Source: ZC4RG30 sp965652645
GTDB taxonomy: Bacteria; Pseudomonadota; Gammaproteobacteria; Steroidobacterales; Steroidobacteraceae
Assembly: GCA_965652645.1 (NCBI GenBank)
Contig: CBFGXE010000052.1
Coordinates: forward strand, 1 to 16,178
Length of the DNA: 16,178 bases
Reading direction: 5' to 3'
The notes below the pieces were generated by a model, which saw nothing but the letters and a program-made list of their open reading frames with translations, did not search any database and was not told where the DNA came from. The position numbers and the translations under genes are program-made. Positions 8,122 through 15,297 of the stretch are shown here, piece after piece; position 1 is the stretch's first letter, and each line of letters starts with the position of its first letter.

Positions 8122-10749
8122 TCAGCGGCCCGGTCCCAGGTGCTCGTCCAGCCAGTTGTCGATATCCGCGGCCAGTGAGTTGGACGGGTACTCGAAGTGG
8201 CCCACGTCGTAGGGGATCTGCTTCTTCAGCCCTTCGGGCGTTCCCAGCAGCTCGTACATCTGCCTGCGCGCGCCGTCGTACCCGAAGATATGGTCATACC
8301 GGCCGTTGATCATCAGCACCGGCATGGTGATGCGCGGCAGGTAGTGCAATGGATTCCGCATCTCGTGGTCGCTGTCCATGCGCAAGCCGCCGGAGATCAG
8401 CACGGCAGTCCTGATGCGTCCCTCGATGGCCAGCACGATCGGTGCAATCCTTGTCGCGCCGAGGCTCATGGCGAGCAGGGCCACGCCTCCTGAATCGAAG
8501 TCGGGGTGCCGGGCCAGGTAATCGAGCGTGGCGTCGAGATCCTGGTGCCAGGACAGCGCCAGGCGGCGGTCCCGGTCACTGGCCTGGCTGGTACCGGGCG
8601 CCGGCGGATCACTTGCCACCCGTTCGAAACTGTCGTCCCAGATGGGCATGACCAGCGCCCGCCCGCTCCTGACCACGATGTTCGCCGGCGCACGCAAGGC
8701 ATAGTCCAGCGTCTCGTTGTTGGGCCGCGAATTGAGACAGCAATCGCCGCTGGGAGCGTAGATGACCGCCTGCAGGGGTGTCCGCGCTTGCCTGGGCCGC
8801 ACGATGTAGAGCGTGTGCTGCTGGTTCTGCGCGAAATCGAGGACCACCTTGTCGGCAACCCACTCCGGCGATTCGCGCACCCGTTCCACGGATTCGTTCA
8901 ACGGTGGGCCGCGGGAGGCGGTGAACTGGAGGCGCATCATCTCGAATACCGCATCGGGTTCCGGCTCGCGCCCGGAGAGATCGTCGCCGGACTGCAATTT
9001 GACGGGCTGGAACAGTGCCTCGTCGATCAGCATGCCCGGCAGCGGCTGCATCAGCCGCAGGCCGTTCTCGGGCGCGCGCTGCATGGGCGATACCTTCAGG
9101 GGGTATGAGTACAGCGACGCGTAGTCGCTCCACGCCCCGCCCAGCGCCAGCCGGTCCGTGCCCGCTGCATTGTGCACCCACTCGCGCACGTTGCCGGCGG
9201 TGTGCACCGTGCCCCAGGGGCCCGTTCCCACCTCGTCGGCCGCCGGCAGGGGGGAGGTTGCAGAAAACCGGCTCCCCAGCGCAATGGTCGGTGCCGTGCC
9301 GAATCGTCCCTCCTCAAGTGAAAGGGCATAGCGTGCCCAGTGGTGGATGGTCGGCAATGACTTGCCGCTGAAGCGCGCGTAGGCCCTTGCCTCATACCAG
9401 CTGATGCCACCAACCGGCAGGTTGGCCGCGCCGTCCGGATACCTGCCGAGTAGCCATTCCTTCGGCCCCGGCTCTCCGGAGGCATCCTGGAAGTAATCAC
9501 GGGCCTCTTCCCACGTCAGTTCCCTGTCGCCATCGTGGAATGCCAGACCCTGCCAGTAGGTGGGGTTGTCATATCCGCCGGCGTCGACGAATTCCTGGTA
9601 TTCGGCATTCGTCACCTCGGTGCGCGACACGGCGAAGGCGGGAATCCTGTGCCTCTCGCCGCCCGTCGTCGAGGTGATCCAGAGATTCACGTACACGGGC
9701 ACATCCGAGGCCGGCACCATCACCATCCCCTTATCCAGCACCCCCTCCCTTGCAAGGGGAAGCGGCACGGGTGAGGCCAGCGCTTCAATCACGCCGGGTG
9801 AGGGGTTCGGAAGCAGGGCCGGATCAGTCTTCACCGACAGTCCCGGATTGGAGACCACGAAGTAACTGGTCTGGAAGCCCGGCTTCTCGACCTTCACCCT
9901 GAGCACGCCGCGTGGTGCATCGACCGGCGTGGCAATCGGCGTTACGCCGGCCCTGACCCAGCCGCCGGATTCGTCGTAGGGCCTGAACCAGACTGTCGCC
10001 CCGTCCTCGCTCACCAGCGGGATCATGGGCAGCACGATCTGCTTCCACAGCTGCTGGAAGCGCTCATCCTCGCGCACCCGCGGCTGTTTGCGCATCTCAA
10101 TCGCCAGGCTGAAGGCAGGTCCGTAGTCATCCCTGCGCACCAGTTCGGCGAGTTGTTCCATGTCTCCGCCGCTGGCCTGCTGCCTGGCGAATCGATCAAC
10201 GCGCAAGGTGATCACGAGGGCAGCGATGGCAATGGCGGCCATGGCGGCCGCCAGCGCGCGAAGTGTCGGCTTCCGCGGCGCGCGTGCTGTCCCATGCAGT
10301 GGAGGAGGCGCTGCCGGCGGCGCCGGAATGTTTTCCGTCCCGGCTGCGCGCGCCTCCGAACGGGCGATGAACCTGCGCAGCCGTTCGACAAAGGAGCGCC
10401 AGCACTCATCATTGCGCTCGCCGCTCCAGCCGTTGAGGTCGGCCGTGTGTGTGAGTTCGAACAGGATCGGCCGGTCGCAGGGCTCGATCGTGACGGGCAC
10501 CAGCGTGCCGTAGCGGTCGGCCTGCGTGGCTTCCGAACGCACCCAGCGCGAGGCCACGGACCTGCGGGACCACAGCACGACCACGGCCCTGGCTTCGCGC
10601 AAGGCCGCCTCGGTAACCTGGTCGAAGGTCTCGCCCGGATTCAGGGCATCATCCCACCAGACCTCGAAGCCTTCGTCCTCCAGCGACCGGGCAAAGCGCC
10701 GGGCGATGGCCTGCTCTTCACGGCAGTAGGAGAGGAATATCTCCGGCAT
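8122..10749 (-). CDS. TIR - transmembrane - PEGA-like - SUMF1-like - alpha/beta hydrolase fusion protein
   Basis: An 875-aa protein; the ATG at 10749 follows AGGGAAGA and starts directly in the TIR fold. Residues 1-130: TIR domain with FLSYCREEQ, VWWDDALNPGETF (BB-loop region), VVVLWSRRSVASRWVRSEA; Glu73 is at the position of the catalytic Glu of TIR NADases. Residues 131-162 are a Pro/Ala linker; 164-183 one membrane helix with basic residues on both sides, probably N-in. Residues about 245-315: PEGA-like (VWFRPYDESGGWVRAGVTPI, GVLRVKVEKPGFQ). Residues 340-570: SUMF1/FGE fold (SRTEVTNAEYQEFVDAGGY, PVGGISWYEARAYARF, GNVREW, GGAW, NGLRL), lacking the two catalytic Cys. Residues 640-875: alpha/beta hydrolase with Ser762 (AMSLG), Asp819 (GRYDH) and His851 (VGHF). 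The last three domains match, from memory, the scaffold found behind Ser/Thr kinases in bifunctional kinase/FGE-like proteins; here TIR replaces the kinase. The hydrolase would lie in the periplasm. The role is unknown. Confidence 0.88.
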   Translation of the reverse strand: MPEIFLSYCREEQAIARRFARSLEDEGFEVWWDDALNPGETFDQVTEAALREARAVVVLWSRRSVASRWVRSEATQADRYGTLVPVTIEPCDRPILFELTHTADLNGWSGERNDECWRSFVERLRRFIARSEARAAGTENIPAPPAAPPPLHGTARAPRKPTLRALAAAMAAIAIAALVITLRVDRFARQQASGGDMEQLAELVRRDDYGPAFSLAIEMRKQPRVREDERFQQLWKQIVLPMIPLVSEDGATVWFRPYDESGGWVRAGVTPIATPVDAPRGVLRVKVEKPGFQTSYFVVSNPGLSVKTDPALLPNPSPGVIEALASPVPLPLAREGVLDKGMVMVPASDVPVYVNLWITSTTGGERHRIPAFAVSRTEVTNAEYQEFVDAGGYDNPTYWQGLAFHDGDRELTWEEARDYFQDASGEPGPKEWLLGRYPDGAANLPVGGISWYEARAYARFSGKSLPTIHHWARYALSLEEGRFGTAPTIALGSRFSATSPLPAADEVGTGPWGTVHTAGNVREWVHNAAGTDRLALGGAWSDYASLYSYPLKVSPMQRAPENGLRLMQPLPGMLIDEALFQPVKLQSGDDLSGREPEPDAVFEMMRLQFTASRGPPLNESVERVRESPEWVADKVVLDFAQNQQHTLYIVRPRQARTPLQAVIYAPSGDCCLNSRPNNETLDYALRAPANIVVRSGRALVMPIWDDSFERVASDPPAPGTSQASDRDRRLALSWHQDLDATLDYLARHPDFDSGGVALLAMSLGATRIAPIVLAIEGRIRTAVLISGGLRMDSDHEMRNPLHYLPRITMPVLMINGRYDHIFGYDGARRQMYELLGTPEGLKKQIPYDVGHFEYPSNSLAADIDNWLDEHLGPGR
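9738..9806. repeat. Palindromic repeat-like element inside the TIR fusion gene
   Basis: A perfect 12-bp palindrome CCCTTGCAAGGG (9747-9758) is flanked by C-rich CCCCCTC on one side and, on the other, two copies of CGGGTGAGG (9768-9776 and 9795-9803), the second extended to CGGGTGAGGGG. This resembles the widespread proteobacterial intergenic repeat with CTCCCxxCAAGGGGAG and CCCCTCACCC words. It encodes residues about 314-337 of the TIR protein, a Pro-rich linker between the PEGA-like and SUMF1-like domains, and keeps the frame open. Recognition is from memory of the motif, not from a search. Confidence 0.5.
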
Positions 10750-10883
10750 GTTCTTCCCTGGACAACCGGTACAGGGGAATCATGCCACCGCGGGTCGGGG
10801 CAGGAAACGAGCATCCAGGGGCGGGCGCGTGCAACGCACGCGAAGGTGTAACGCCGGGCCAACACCTCGGACATGATGGAGCA

Positions 10884-10960
10884 TGGCGCGCCCGACTGGA
10901 TTCGAACCAGTGACCCCTGCCTTCGGAGGGCAGTACTCTATCCAGCTGAGCTACGGGCGC
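10884..10960 (-). tRNA. tRNA-Arg(CCG)
   Basis: A complete 77-nt cloverleaf reads on the - strand: acceptor stem GCGCCCG with CGGGCGC, discriminator G and encoded CCA (10884-10886); D-arm with AGCTCAGCTGGATAGAG; anticodon stem CTGCC/GGCAG with the loop CTCCGAA, giving anticodon CCG for the Arg codon CGG; T-arm with GGTTCGAATCC. CGG is a frequent Arg codon in GC-rich genomes. The TIR gene begins 134 bp downstream of its 3' end on the same strand, so tRNA read-through could reach that gene. Confidence 0.97.
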
Positions 10961-11128
10961 ATCCCGTTTGGGGGTTGGCAGCCTACCTGAACTCGGCCTT
11001 CCGGGCCACGGGGGCGCGGTATCCTCCATGGCTCGTGGGGCGAGACCGCGCCATCAAGGGCCCGCGGGAGGTGGCCGGCACGCCCTGCCAGCGGCTCCCG
11101 CAATGCCCATGACAACGGGGGAATGCAG

Positions 11129-12634
11129 ATGAATCCAGCTATCCGGACGGCTGTCGCCTGTGCAGTCCTCTCTGCGGCCATTGGCAGCCTCTCCGGCTGC
11201 GGGCGCCAGGCGCCATTCACCGGCAATCCCGCTGCGGCCTGCGCCGGATTGTTCGGCAACAGGGCATTCCCGGGGATGCAGGTGACAGGGGTGACGTATC
11301 TGGCCGCCGAGGCAAGCCTGCCGGAGAGGTGCGAGGTGCAAGGCATCATCCGTCCCGAGCCCGGTTCCGAAATCGGCGTCGTCTATCGTCTCCCCCGCGA
11401 CTGGAATGGCAAGCTGCTGGCCCTGGGCGGTGGCGGCTGGATGGGCAACACCACTTTGCAGGCGGCCTCGCCGGGCCTCACGCAGGGCTACGCCACGTTG
11501 CAGACCGATGCCGGCCACACGACGGGCACGGCATTCGACGCCTCGCCGTGGGCCCTCAATCCCGATGGCACGGCCAATCAGCCAAAGCTCGAGGATTTTT
11601 CGCATCGGGCCATCCACCTGATGACGGAGCGGGGCAAGCAGGTGATCGCCAGCCACTATGGCAAGCCGGCAACCCGCGCTTACTACCAGGGTTGCAGCAC
11701 TGGCGGCCGCATGGGGCTGATGGAGGTACAGCGCTACCCGGAGGACTTCGACGGAGTCATCGCCGGCGCGCCCGTCCATACCCTGCAGACCCAGACCAGC
11801 GCGCAGCTGCGCTCGCTGGCGTTCGCCGCCCCCGGGGCCCGGCTTGATGCAGCCCACCTTGAACTGATCCACGCCGCGGTCATGAAGGCCTGTGATGCCC
11901 GGGATGGCGCGGCCGATGGCGTGCTGCGGGATCCGCGCGCCTGTGACTTCGACCCGGGCGTGCTCCAGTGCGCGGGTGGTGCATCCGGGGCCAGCTGCCT
12001 CACGCCGGCGCAGGTGAACGCCGTGCGCAAGGTCTACGCAGGCCAGAAGGCCGACGATGGCAGCGTCGCAGCCTTCCCGCTGGAAAAGGGCGGGGAGAAG
12101 GGCTGGGTGCGTTTTGTGCCCGCCACCGAGCCGGGCGATCCGGGCGCCAACAGCGGCGGCATGCACGCGCTGCGCGGTCCGCTGCTGGGCGATCCGCAGT
12201 TCGCGCTTGACCGTTTGGCGCCGAACGATGTGCCGCGCCTGCGCGCGAGCTGGCTGGGCCGCACCTATGAAGCCAACGATCCCGACATCGGCGCTTTCAC
12301 CGCTCGCGGTGGCAAGCTGCTGCTCTGGCACGGCCTCAATGACCCGGGACCCAGCGCCCGTGCCACCGTCGACTATTTCGAAGCGGTGCGCGCCGCAGTA
12401 CCGGAAGCCGCCGGATCCGTGCGGTTGTTCCTCGCTCCAGGCGTTGCGCACTGTGGCGGGGGAGAAGGACCGGATCGGGTGGATTGGCTGGCAGCGCTCG
12501 ACAACTGGGTGGAAAGGGGCGCGGCGCCGCAGCAGCTGCCGGCCACAAAAGCCGACTCGGACCTGGCCTGGGGTCTGTGCGCCTATCCGCAGCTGCCCAC
12601 CGGGCAGGCAGACGGCACGTATCGCTGCGAATGA
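11129..12634 (+). CDS. Tannase/feruloyl esterase family lipoprotein
   Basis: A 501-aa esterase of the tannase family, which hydrolyses ester bonds of hydroxycinnamate, gallate or related aromatic acids. The ATG at 11129 is preferred over the one two codons earlier (11123), because GGGGGA (11117-11122) is then 6 nt away rather than abutting. The N-terminus is a lipoprotein signal with the lipobox LSGC (Cys24 in this numbering), so it is probably anchored facing the periplasm or surface. The family's CS-D-HC arrangement is complete: GCSTGGR (Cys189, Ser190), HGLNDP (Asp405) and AHCGGG (His441, Cys442), the two Cys forming the disulfide next to the triad. A calcium-loop pattern CDARDGAADGVLRDPRACDF (from Cys255) is also present. 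Its length is normal. The exact substrate cannot be read from sequence. It is flanked by a tRNA and a convergent corA, so it is apparently a single gene; a link to the distant TonB receptor is not supported. Confidence 0.9.
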   Translation: MNPAIRTAVACAVLSAAIGSLSGCGRQAPFTGNPAAACAGLFGNRAFPGMQVTGVTYLAAEASLPERCEVQGIIRPEPGSEIGVVYRLPRDWNGKLLALGGGGWMGNTTLQAASPGLTQGYATLQTDAGHTTGTAFDASPWALNPDGTANQPKLEDFSHRAIHLMTERGKQVIASHYGKPATRAYYQGCSTGGRMGLMEVQRYPEDFDGVIAGAPVHTLQTQTSAQLRSLAFAAPGARLDAAHLELIHAAVMKACDARDGAADGVLRDPRACDFDPGVLQCAGGASGASCLTPAQVNAVRKVYAGQKADDGSVAAFPLEKGGEKGWVRFVPATEPGDPGANSGGMHALRGPLLGDPQFALDRLAPNDVPRLRASWLGRTYEANDPDIGAFTARGGKLLLWHGLNDPGPSARATVDYFEAVRAAVPEAAGSVRLFLAPGVAHCGGGEGPDRVDWLAALDNWVERGAAPQQLPATKADSDLAWGLCAYPQLPTGQADGTYRCE

Positions 12635-12689
12635 CGCCGACGCGCGCGACGGCGCCCGACCGCCCGCGCCAGGAAGGCCCGTCAGCCTG

Positions 12690-13667
12690 CTACAGCCACC
12701 CCTTTCGCCGGAACCACAGGAACGGCGCCACCGACGACGCCACCATCACCCCCAGCGCCGCCCAGAATCCCCACGGCTCCCCGAGCGTCGGGATGTGCTC
12801 GAAGTTCATCCCGAACAGCGCCCCGATCACCGATGGCGGCAGCAGCAGCACTGTCACTACCGAGAAGATCTTCAGGATGTTGTTCTGCTCGATGTTCACC
12901 ATGCCCAGCGTGGCTTCGAGCACGAAGGTGAGGTTGGTGCCCAGGAATCCCGCGTGGTCGCTCATCGCCACCACGTCCTTCGACAGCGTGCGCAGCCGCT
13001 CGCGCACGTCGCTCGGCAGGTTCACGGTGGACTGCTGCACGAAGGCCAGCAACCGCGCCAGGCTCGCCAGGCTCTCGCGCGCCTTGGCGATCAGCTCGCC
13101 GCTCTGGCCGATATGCTCCAGCAGGCGGCGGTAGTCGCGCTGCGGCACCGGGGAGCCCTGCGGCACATGCCGCCCGAACACCTCGGCCGAGGCCTTGTCG
13201 ATGTCGGCCCCCACGCGTTCGATCACGTCGGCGATGCGCTCGATGATGAACTCCAGGATGCCGGCCAGCACCGCCTCGGCGGTGGTGTTCGACTGCGGCA
13301 GGCGCTCGGTGTGCGCCACGAAGCGCCGCAGGGGCAGCGGATCCACGTAGCGGTTGGTCACCAGGCGCGGCCCGCGCAGGATGAAGGTGATCTGGGAATT
13401 CTCCGGCTGCTGGGTATCGAGCCGCGTCACCACGGTGGCCGTGAGGTAGAGCGCGCCGGCCTGCTCGTAGAGCCGCGCGGAGGACTCGATCTCGCGCATC
13501 TCCTCGCGGGTGGGGATGTCCAGCCCCAGGCGCTGCTCCACCAGCCGCTCCTCTTCGGGCGTGGGCTCCAGCAGGTCGAGCCAGACGGCATCTTCCGGCA
13601 GCGGGGCGCCGGGATCGCGTTCGAGTTTCTTGAGGCCGCCCGGAACCAGGCAGTAGACGGACAGCAT
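12690..13667 (-). CDS. corA: CorA-family Mg2+/divalent cation transporter
   Basis: A 325-aa inner-membrane protein of the CorA (2-TM-GxN) family, which as a pentamer forms a divalent cation channel (Mg2+, possibly Co2+/Ni2+). Residues 1-240 form the cytoplasmic alpha/beta domain and long stalk helix; TM1 is about residues 266-285 and ends in the signature GMN (286-288) within GALFGMNFE; TM2 is about 300-319, followed by the basic tail RRKGWL. The periplasmic loop HIPTLGEPWG between them is typical. It starts at ATG 13667 after GGGAGG with a 6-nt gap. It lies 60 bp downstream of dsbA on the same strand and may be co-transcribed, though a GC hairpin separates them. Length and motifs are normal; Zn2+ export by a ZntB-type relative is the main alternative. 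Confidence 0.92.
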   Translation of the reverse strand: MLSVYCLVPGGLKKLERDPGAPLPEDAVWLDLLEPTPEEERLVEQRLGLDIPTREEMREIESSARLYEQAGALYLTATVVTRLDTQQPENSQITFILRGPRLVTNRYVDPLPLRRFVAHTERLPQSNTTAEAVLAGILEFIIERIADVIERVGADIDKASAEVFGRHVPQGSPVPQRDYRRLLEHIGQSGELIAKARESLASLARLLAFVQQSTVNLPSDVRERLRTLSKDVVAMSDHAGFLGTNLTFVLEATLGMVNIEQNNILKIFSVVTVLLLPPSVIGALFGMNFEHIPTLGEPWGFWAALGVMVASSVAPFLWFRRKGWL

Positions 13668-13685
13668 GCGCGGCCTCCCGGTGTG

Positions 13686-13709
13686 GGGCGCGCCGCCGCC
13701 GGCGCGCCC
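13686..13709 (-). other. Perfect GC hairpin between dsbA and corA
   Basis: GGGCGCGCC (13686-13694) pairs perfectly with GGCGCGCCC (13701-13709) around a 6-nt loop. It lies between the dsbA stop and the corA ribosome site. Lacking a T-run, it is more likely an RNA-stability or partial-termination element than a full intrinsic terminator. Confidence 0.4.
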
Positions 13710-13727
13710 GTTATCGTCGCAGGTGGA

Positions 13728-14567
13728 TCAGCGCTTTTCGGAGGCTGCCAGGTCGCTGACGAGCTGCATCAGGTCGGCGCCGCCGCCGGCCATCGTGGTG
13801 TCGGTGTAGTACTTGCCGTTGATGATGAACACCGGCGTCTGCTCGATGCGGTAGCGCCGCGTGAGCTCCTCGGCGCGCTGCAGGCGCGTGGCCACGGCAA
13901 AGCCGTTGTACTCGCGCTTGAAGTCGGCCTCGGAGATGCCATTGGCGCGGGCGAAAGCCAGCTGCTTTTCGGCCGACTTCGCGTCGGTGGTGTCCACCAG
14001 CATGTTGTTCTTGCGGTGGATCTCCTCGAACGCGGCGGGCACCAGGTCGGAGCGGCCCAGCGCTTCCAGCGTGTAGAGCAGCTTGCCGAGGTTGCGGTGG
14101 CTCGGGCCCCACATCACGTGTTCCTGGCGGAACTTCAGCCACGCCGGCTGCTTCGACTTCCACGCGGTGACGCGCTCGTTGAGCTGGTAGCAGCCGCCGC
14201 AGGCCAGCCACATGAATTCGATCACCTCGACCTCGCCCTGCGACACGCTGGTGGGCTGCGCCGGCACGAGCGGGCGATAGTGCACGCCGGCCTTCCACTT
14301 GCCGCCGGGCAGCTGCGCGTTCTCGGGCAGGGCCACGGCGCGTTCCAGCGAGGCATCGGCCGGGGTGGCGGCCGCGTCCGTGGACTCCTGCGTGGCCGCG
14401 GCCGCGCGGTCGAGCTCGGCAGTGGTGGGCGCGGGACCGGAAGGGGCTTCCCCGGCAGCCGGTGCGGTTTCGGGCGCGGCGGCCGGGGCCTGGGCGACGG
14501 GCTCTGACTTCTGGCTGCAGCCGGCCAGTGCGGCCGCTGCGGCAACGACGAGGAGCAGTTTCTTCAT
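13728..14567 (-). CDS. dsbA: DsbA-like thiol:disulfide oxidoreductase, lipoprotein with CGGC active site
   Basis: A 279-aa periplasmic thioredoxin-fold protein that would introduce disulfides into exported proteins. The signal is a lipoprotein type with lipobox LAGC (Cys17), so it is probably membrane-anchored rather than soluble. Residues 21-80 are an Ala/Pro/Glu/Thr-rich low-complexity tether. The DsbA domain follows (about 93-275): WKAGVHYRPL, the active site C123-G-G-C126 in EFMWLACGGCYQLNE, and the cis-Pro loop QTPVF (Thr244-Pro245). The helical insert contains the HRNLGKLLYTLEALGR segment, as in DsbA. The dipeptide GG between the cysteines differs from the usual PH and could shift redox potential. 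Its ATG lies one base after the cytochrome c4 stop, so the two are translationally coupled; this neighbourhood (engB, c4, dsbA) is conserved in Pseudomonas and relatives. Confidence 0.9.
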   Translation of the reverse strand: MKKLLLVVAAAAALAGCSQKSEPVAQAPAAAPETAPAAGEAPSGPAPTTAELDRAAAATQESTDAAATPADASLERAVALPENAQLPGGKWKAGVHYRPLVPAQPTSVSQGEVEVIEFMWLACGGCYQLNERVTAWKSKQPAWLKFRQEHVMWGPSHRNLGKLLYTLEALGRSDLVPAAFEEIHRKNNMLVDTTDAKSAEKQLAFARANGISEADFKREYNGFAVATRLQRAEELTRRYRIEQTPVFIINGKYYTDTTMAGGGADLMQLVSDLAASEKR

Positions 14568-14568
14568 G

Positions 14569-15216
14569 TCAACGCATTCCCTGGATGTAGGAGGCCAGAT
14601 TGCGACGGTCTTCGGCGGTCAGGCGCGAGGCAATGGTCTGCATCATGGCCGCGTTCGGGCCGGACTGCGGGCGGCCGGCGGCGTCCTTGGCGTAGCGCAC
14701 GTCGCTGGCGTAGTCGTTCAGCTGCTTCACGGTATACACCGCGTGCTGGGCCTGCAGCGCCGGATAACCGGCGGCCGGCACGCCACGGCCCACCGGGCCG
14801 TGGCAGGCGGCGCAGGCGGGAATGCCGCGGGCGGCATCGCCATTGCGGTACAGCTGCTCGCCGGCCTGCCAGTAGGAGGGATCGGCCTCCAGCCCTGCCG
14901 GGGTCTGGGTGGCGAAGAAGGCGGCGATGTCGGCCACGTCCTGGTCGGTGAGGTCCTTCACCATGGGCTGCATCAGCGCCACCGGCCGCAGGCCGTCGCG
15001 GATGCGCACGACCTGGTCATGGGCATAGGCGGCGTTCTGGCCGGCGATCACGGGCCATTCGGGATTGGTGCTGTTGCCGTTGAGGCCGTGGCAGGCCACG
15101 CAGGTGGCGGCCTTGGTGGAACCGGCGGCGGGATCACCCTTCAGGGGAGCATCGGCGGCCAGGGCGGTTGCGGTGGCGAAGCCCAGGGTGAGCAGGGCGG
15201 TGACGGCGATCCTCAT
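14569..15216 (-). CDS. Dihaem cytochrome c4
   Basis: A 215-aa periplasmic electron carrier with two class-I c-type haem domains, feeding electrons to terminal oxidases, commonly the cbb3 type. The ATG at 15216 follows GAGGA with short spacing and opens a clear signal peptide cleaved at TALA-AD (residue 20); the frame is open far upstream, but that part is antisense to engB. The haem sites are C39-V-A-C42-H43 and C135-A-A-C138-H139. Candidate distal ligands are Met85 (LMQPMVKDL) and Met191/192 (NAAMMQTI). The repeated pattern (GLNGNSTNPEWPVIAGQ; GPVGRGVPAAGYPALQAQ) shows the internal duplication of c4. It is the first gene of the c4-dsbA unit and divergent from engB. Confidence 0.95.
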   Translation of the reverse strand: MRIAVTALLTLGFATATALAADAPLKGDPAAGSTKAATCVACHGLNGNSTNPEWPVIAGQNAAYAHDQVVRIRDGLRPVALMQPMVKDLTDQDVADIAAFFATQTPAGLEADPSYWQAGEQLYRNGDAARGIPACAACHGPVGRGVPAAGYPALQAQHAVYTVKQLNDYASDVRYAKDAAGRPQSGPNAAMMQTIASRLTAEDRRNLASYIQGMR

Positions 15217-15258
15217 GTGTCCTCGAAACTCCCGAAAGGCAGGCTGGATAACCTTTGA

Positions 15259-15268
15259 ATTGTACACT
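15259..15268. promoter_or_regulatory. Overlapping -10-like elements in the engB/cytochrome c4 divergent region
   Basis: The palindromic core TGTACA gives TACACT on the + strand (15263-15268, towards engB) and TACAAT on the - strand (15259-15264, towards cytochrome c4). The whole divergent gap is 81 bp, so both promoters must be here. No good -35 matches were found at 16-18 bp, so the assignment is tentative. Confidence 0.35.
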
Positions 15269-15297
15269 GGCGACCCCGTCCTGCCCCCTTCCGAGCC

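Noticed and set aside
10718..11029. Open frame on the - strand containing PVAQLDRVLPSEGRGHWFES
   Set aside because: It is the sense translation of tRNA-Arg and its flanks; the tRNA explains the sequence.
10873..11112. Open frame on the + strand reading GAPDWIRTSDPCLRRAVLYP
   Set aside because: It is the antisense translation of tRNA-Arg, a well-known false gene product in databases.
12057..14507. 816-codon open frame on the + strand
   Set aside because: It runs through the tannase 3' end and antisense to corA and dsbA, all of which have clear family motifs. The His/Arg/Gln-rich, domain-less translation is typical of high-GC shadow frames.
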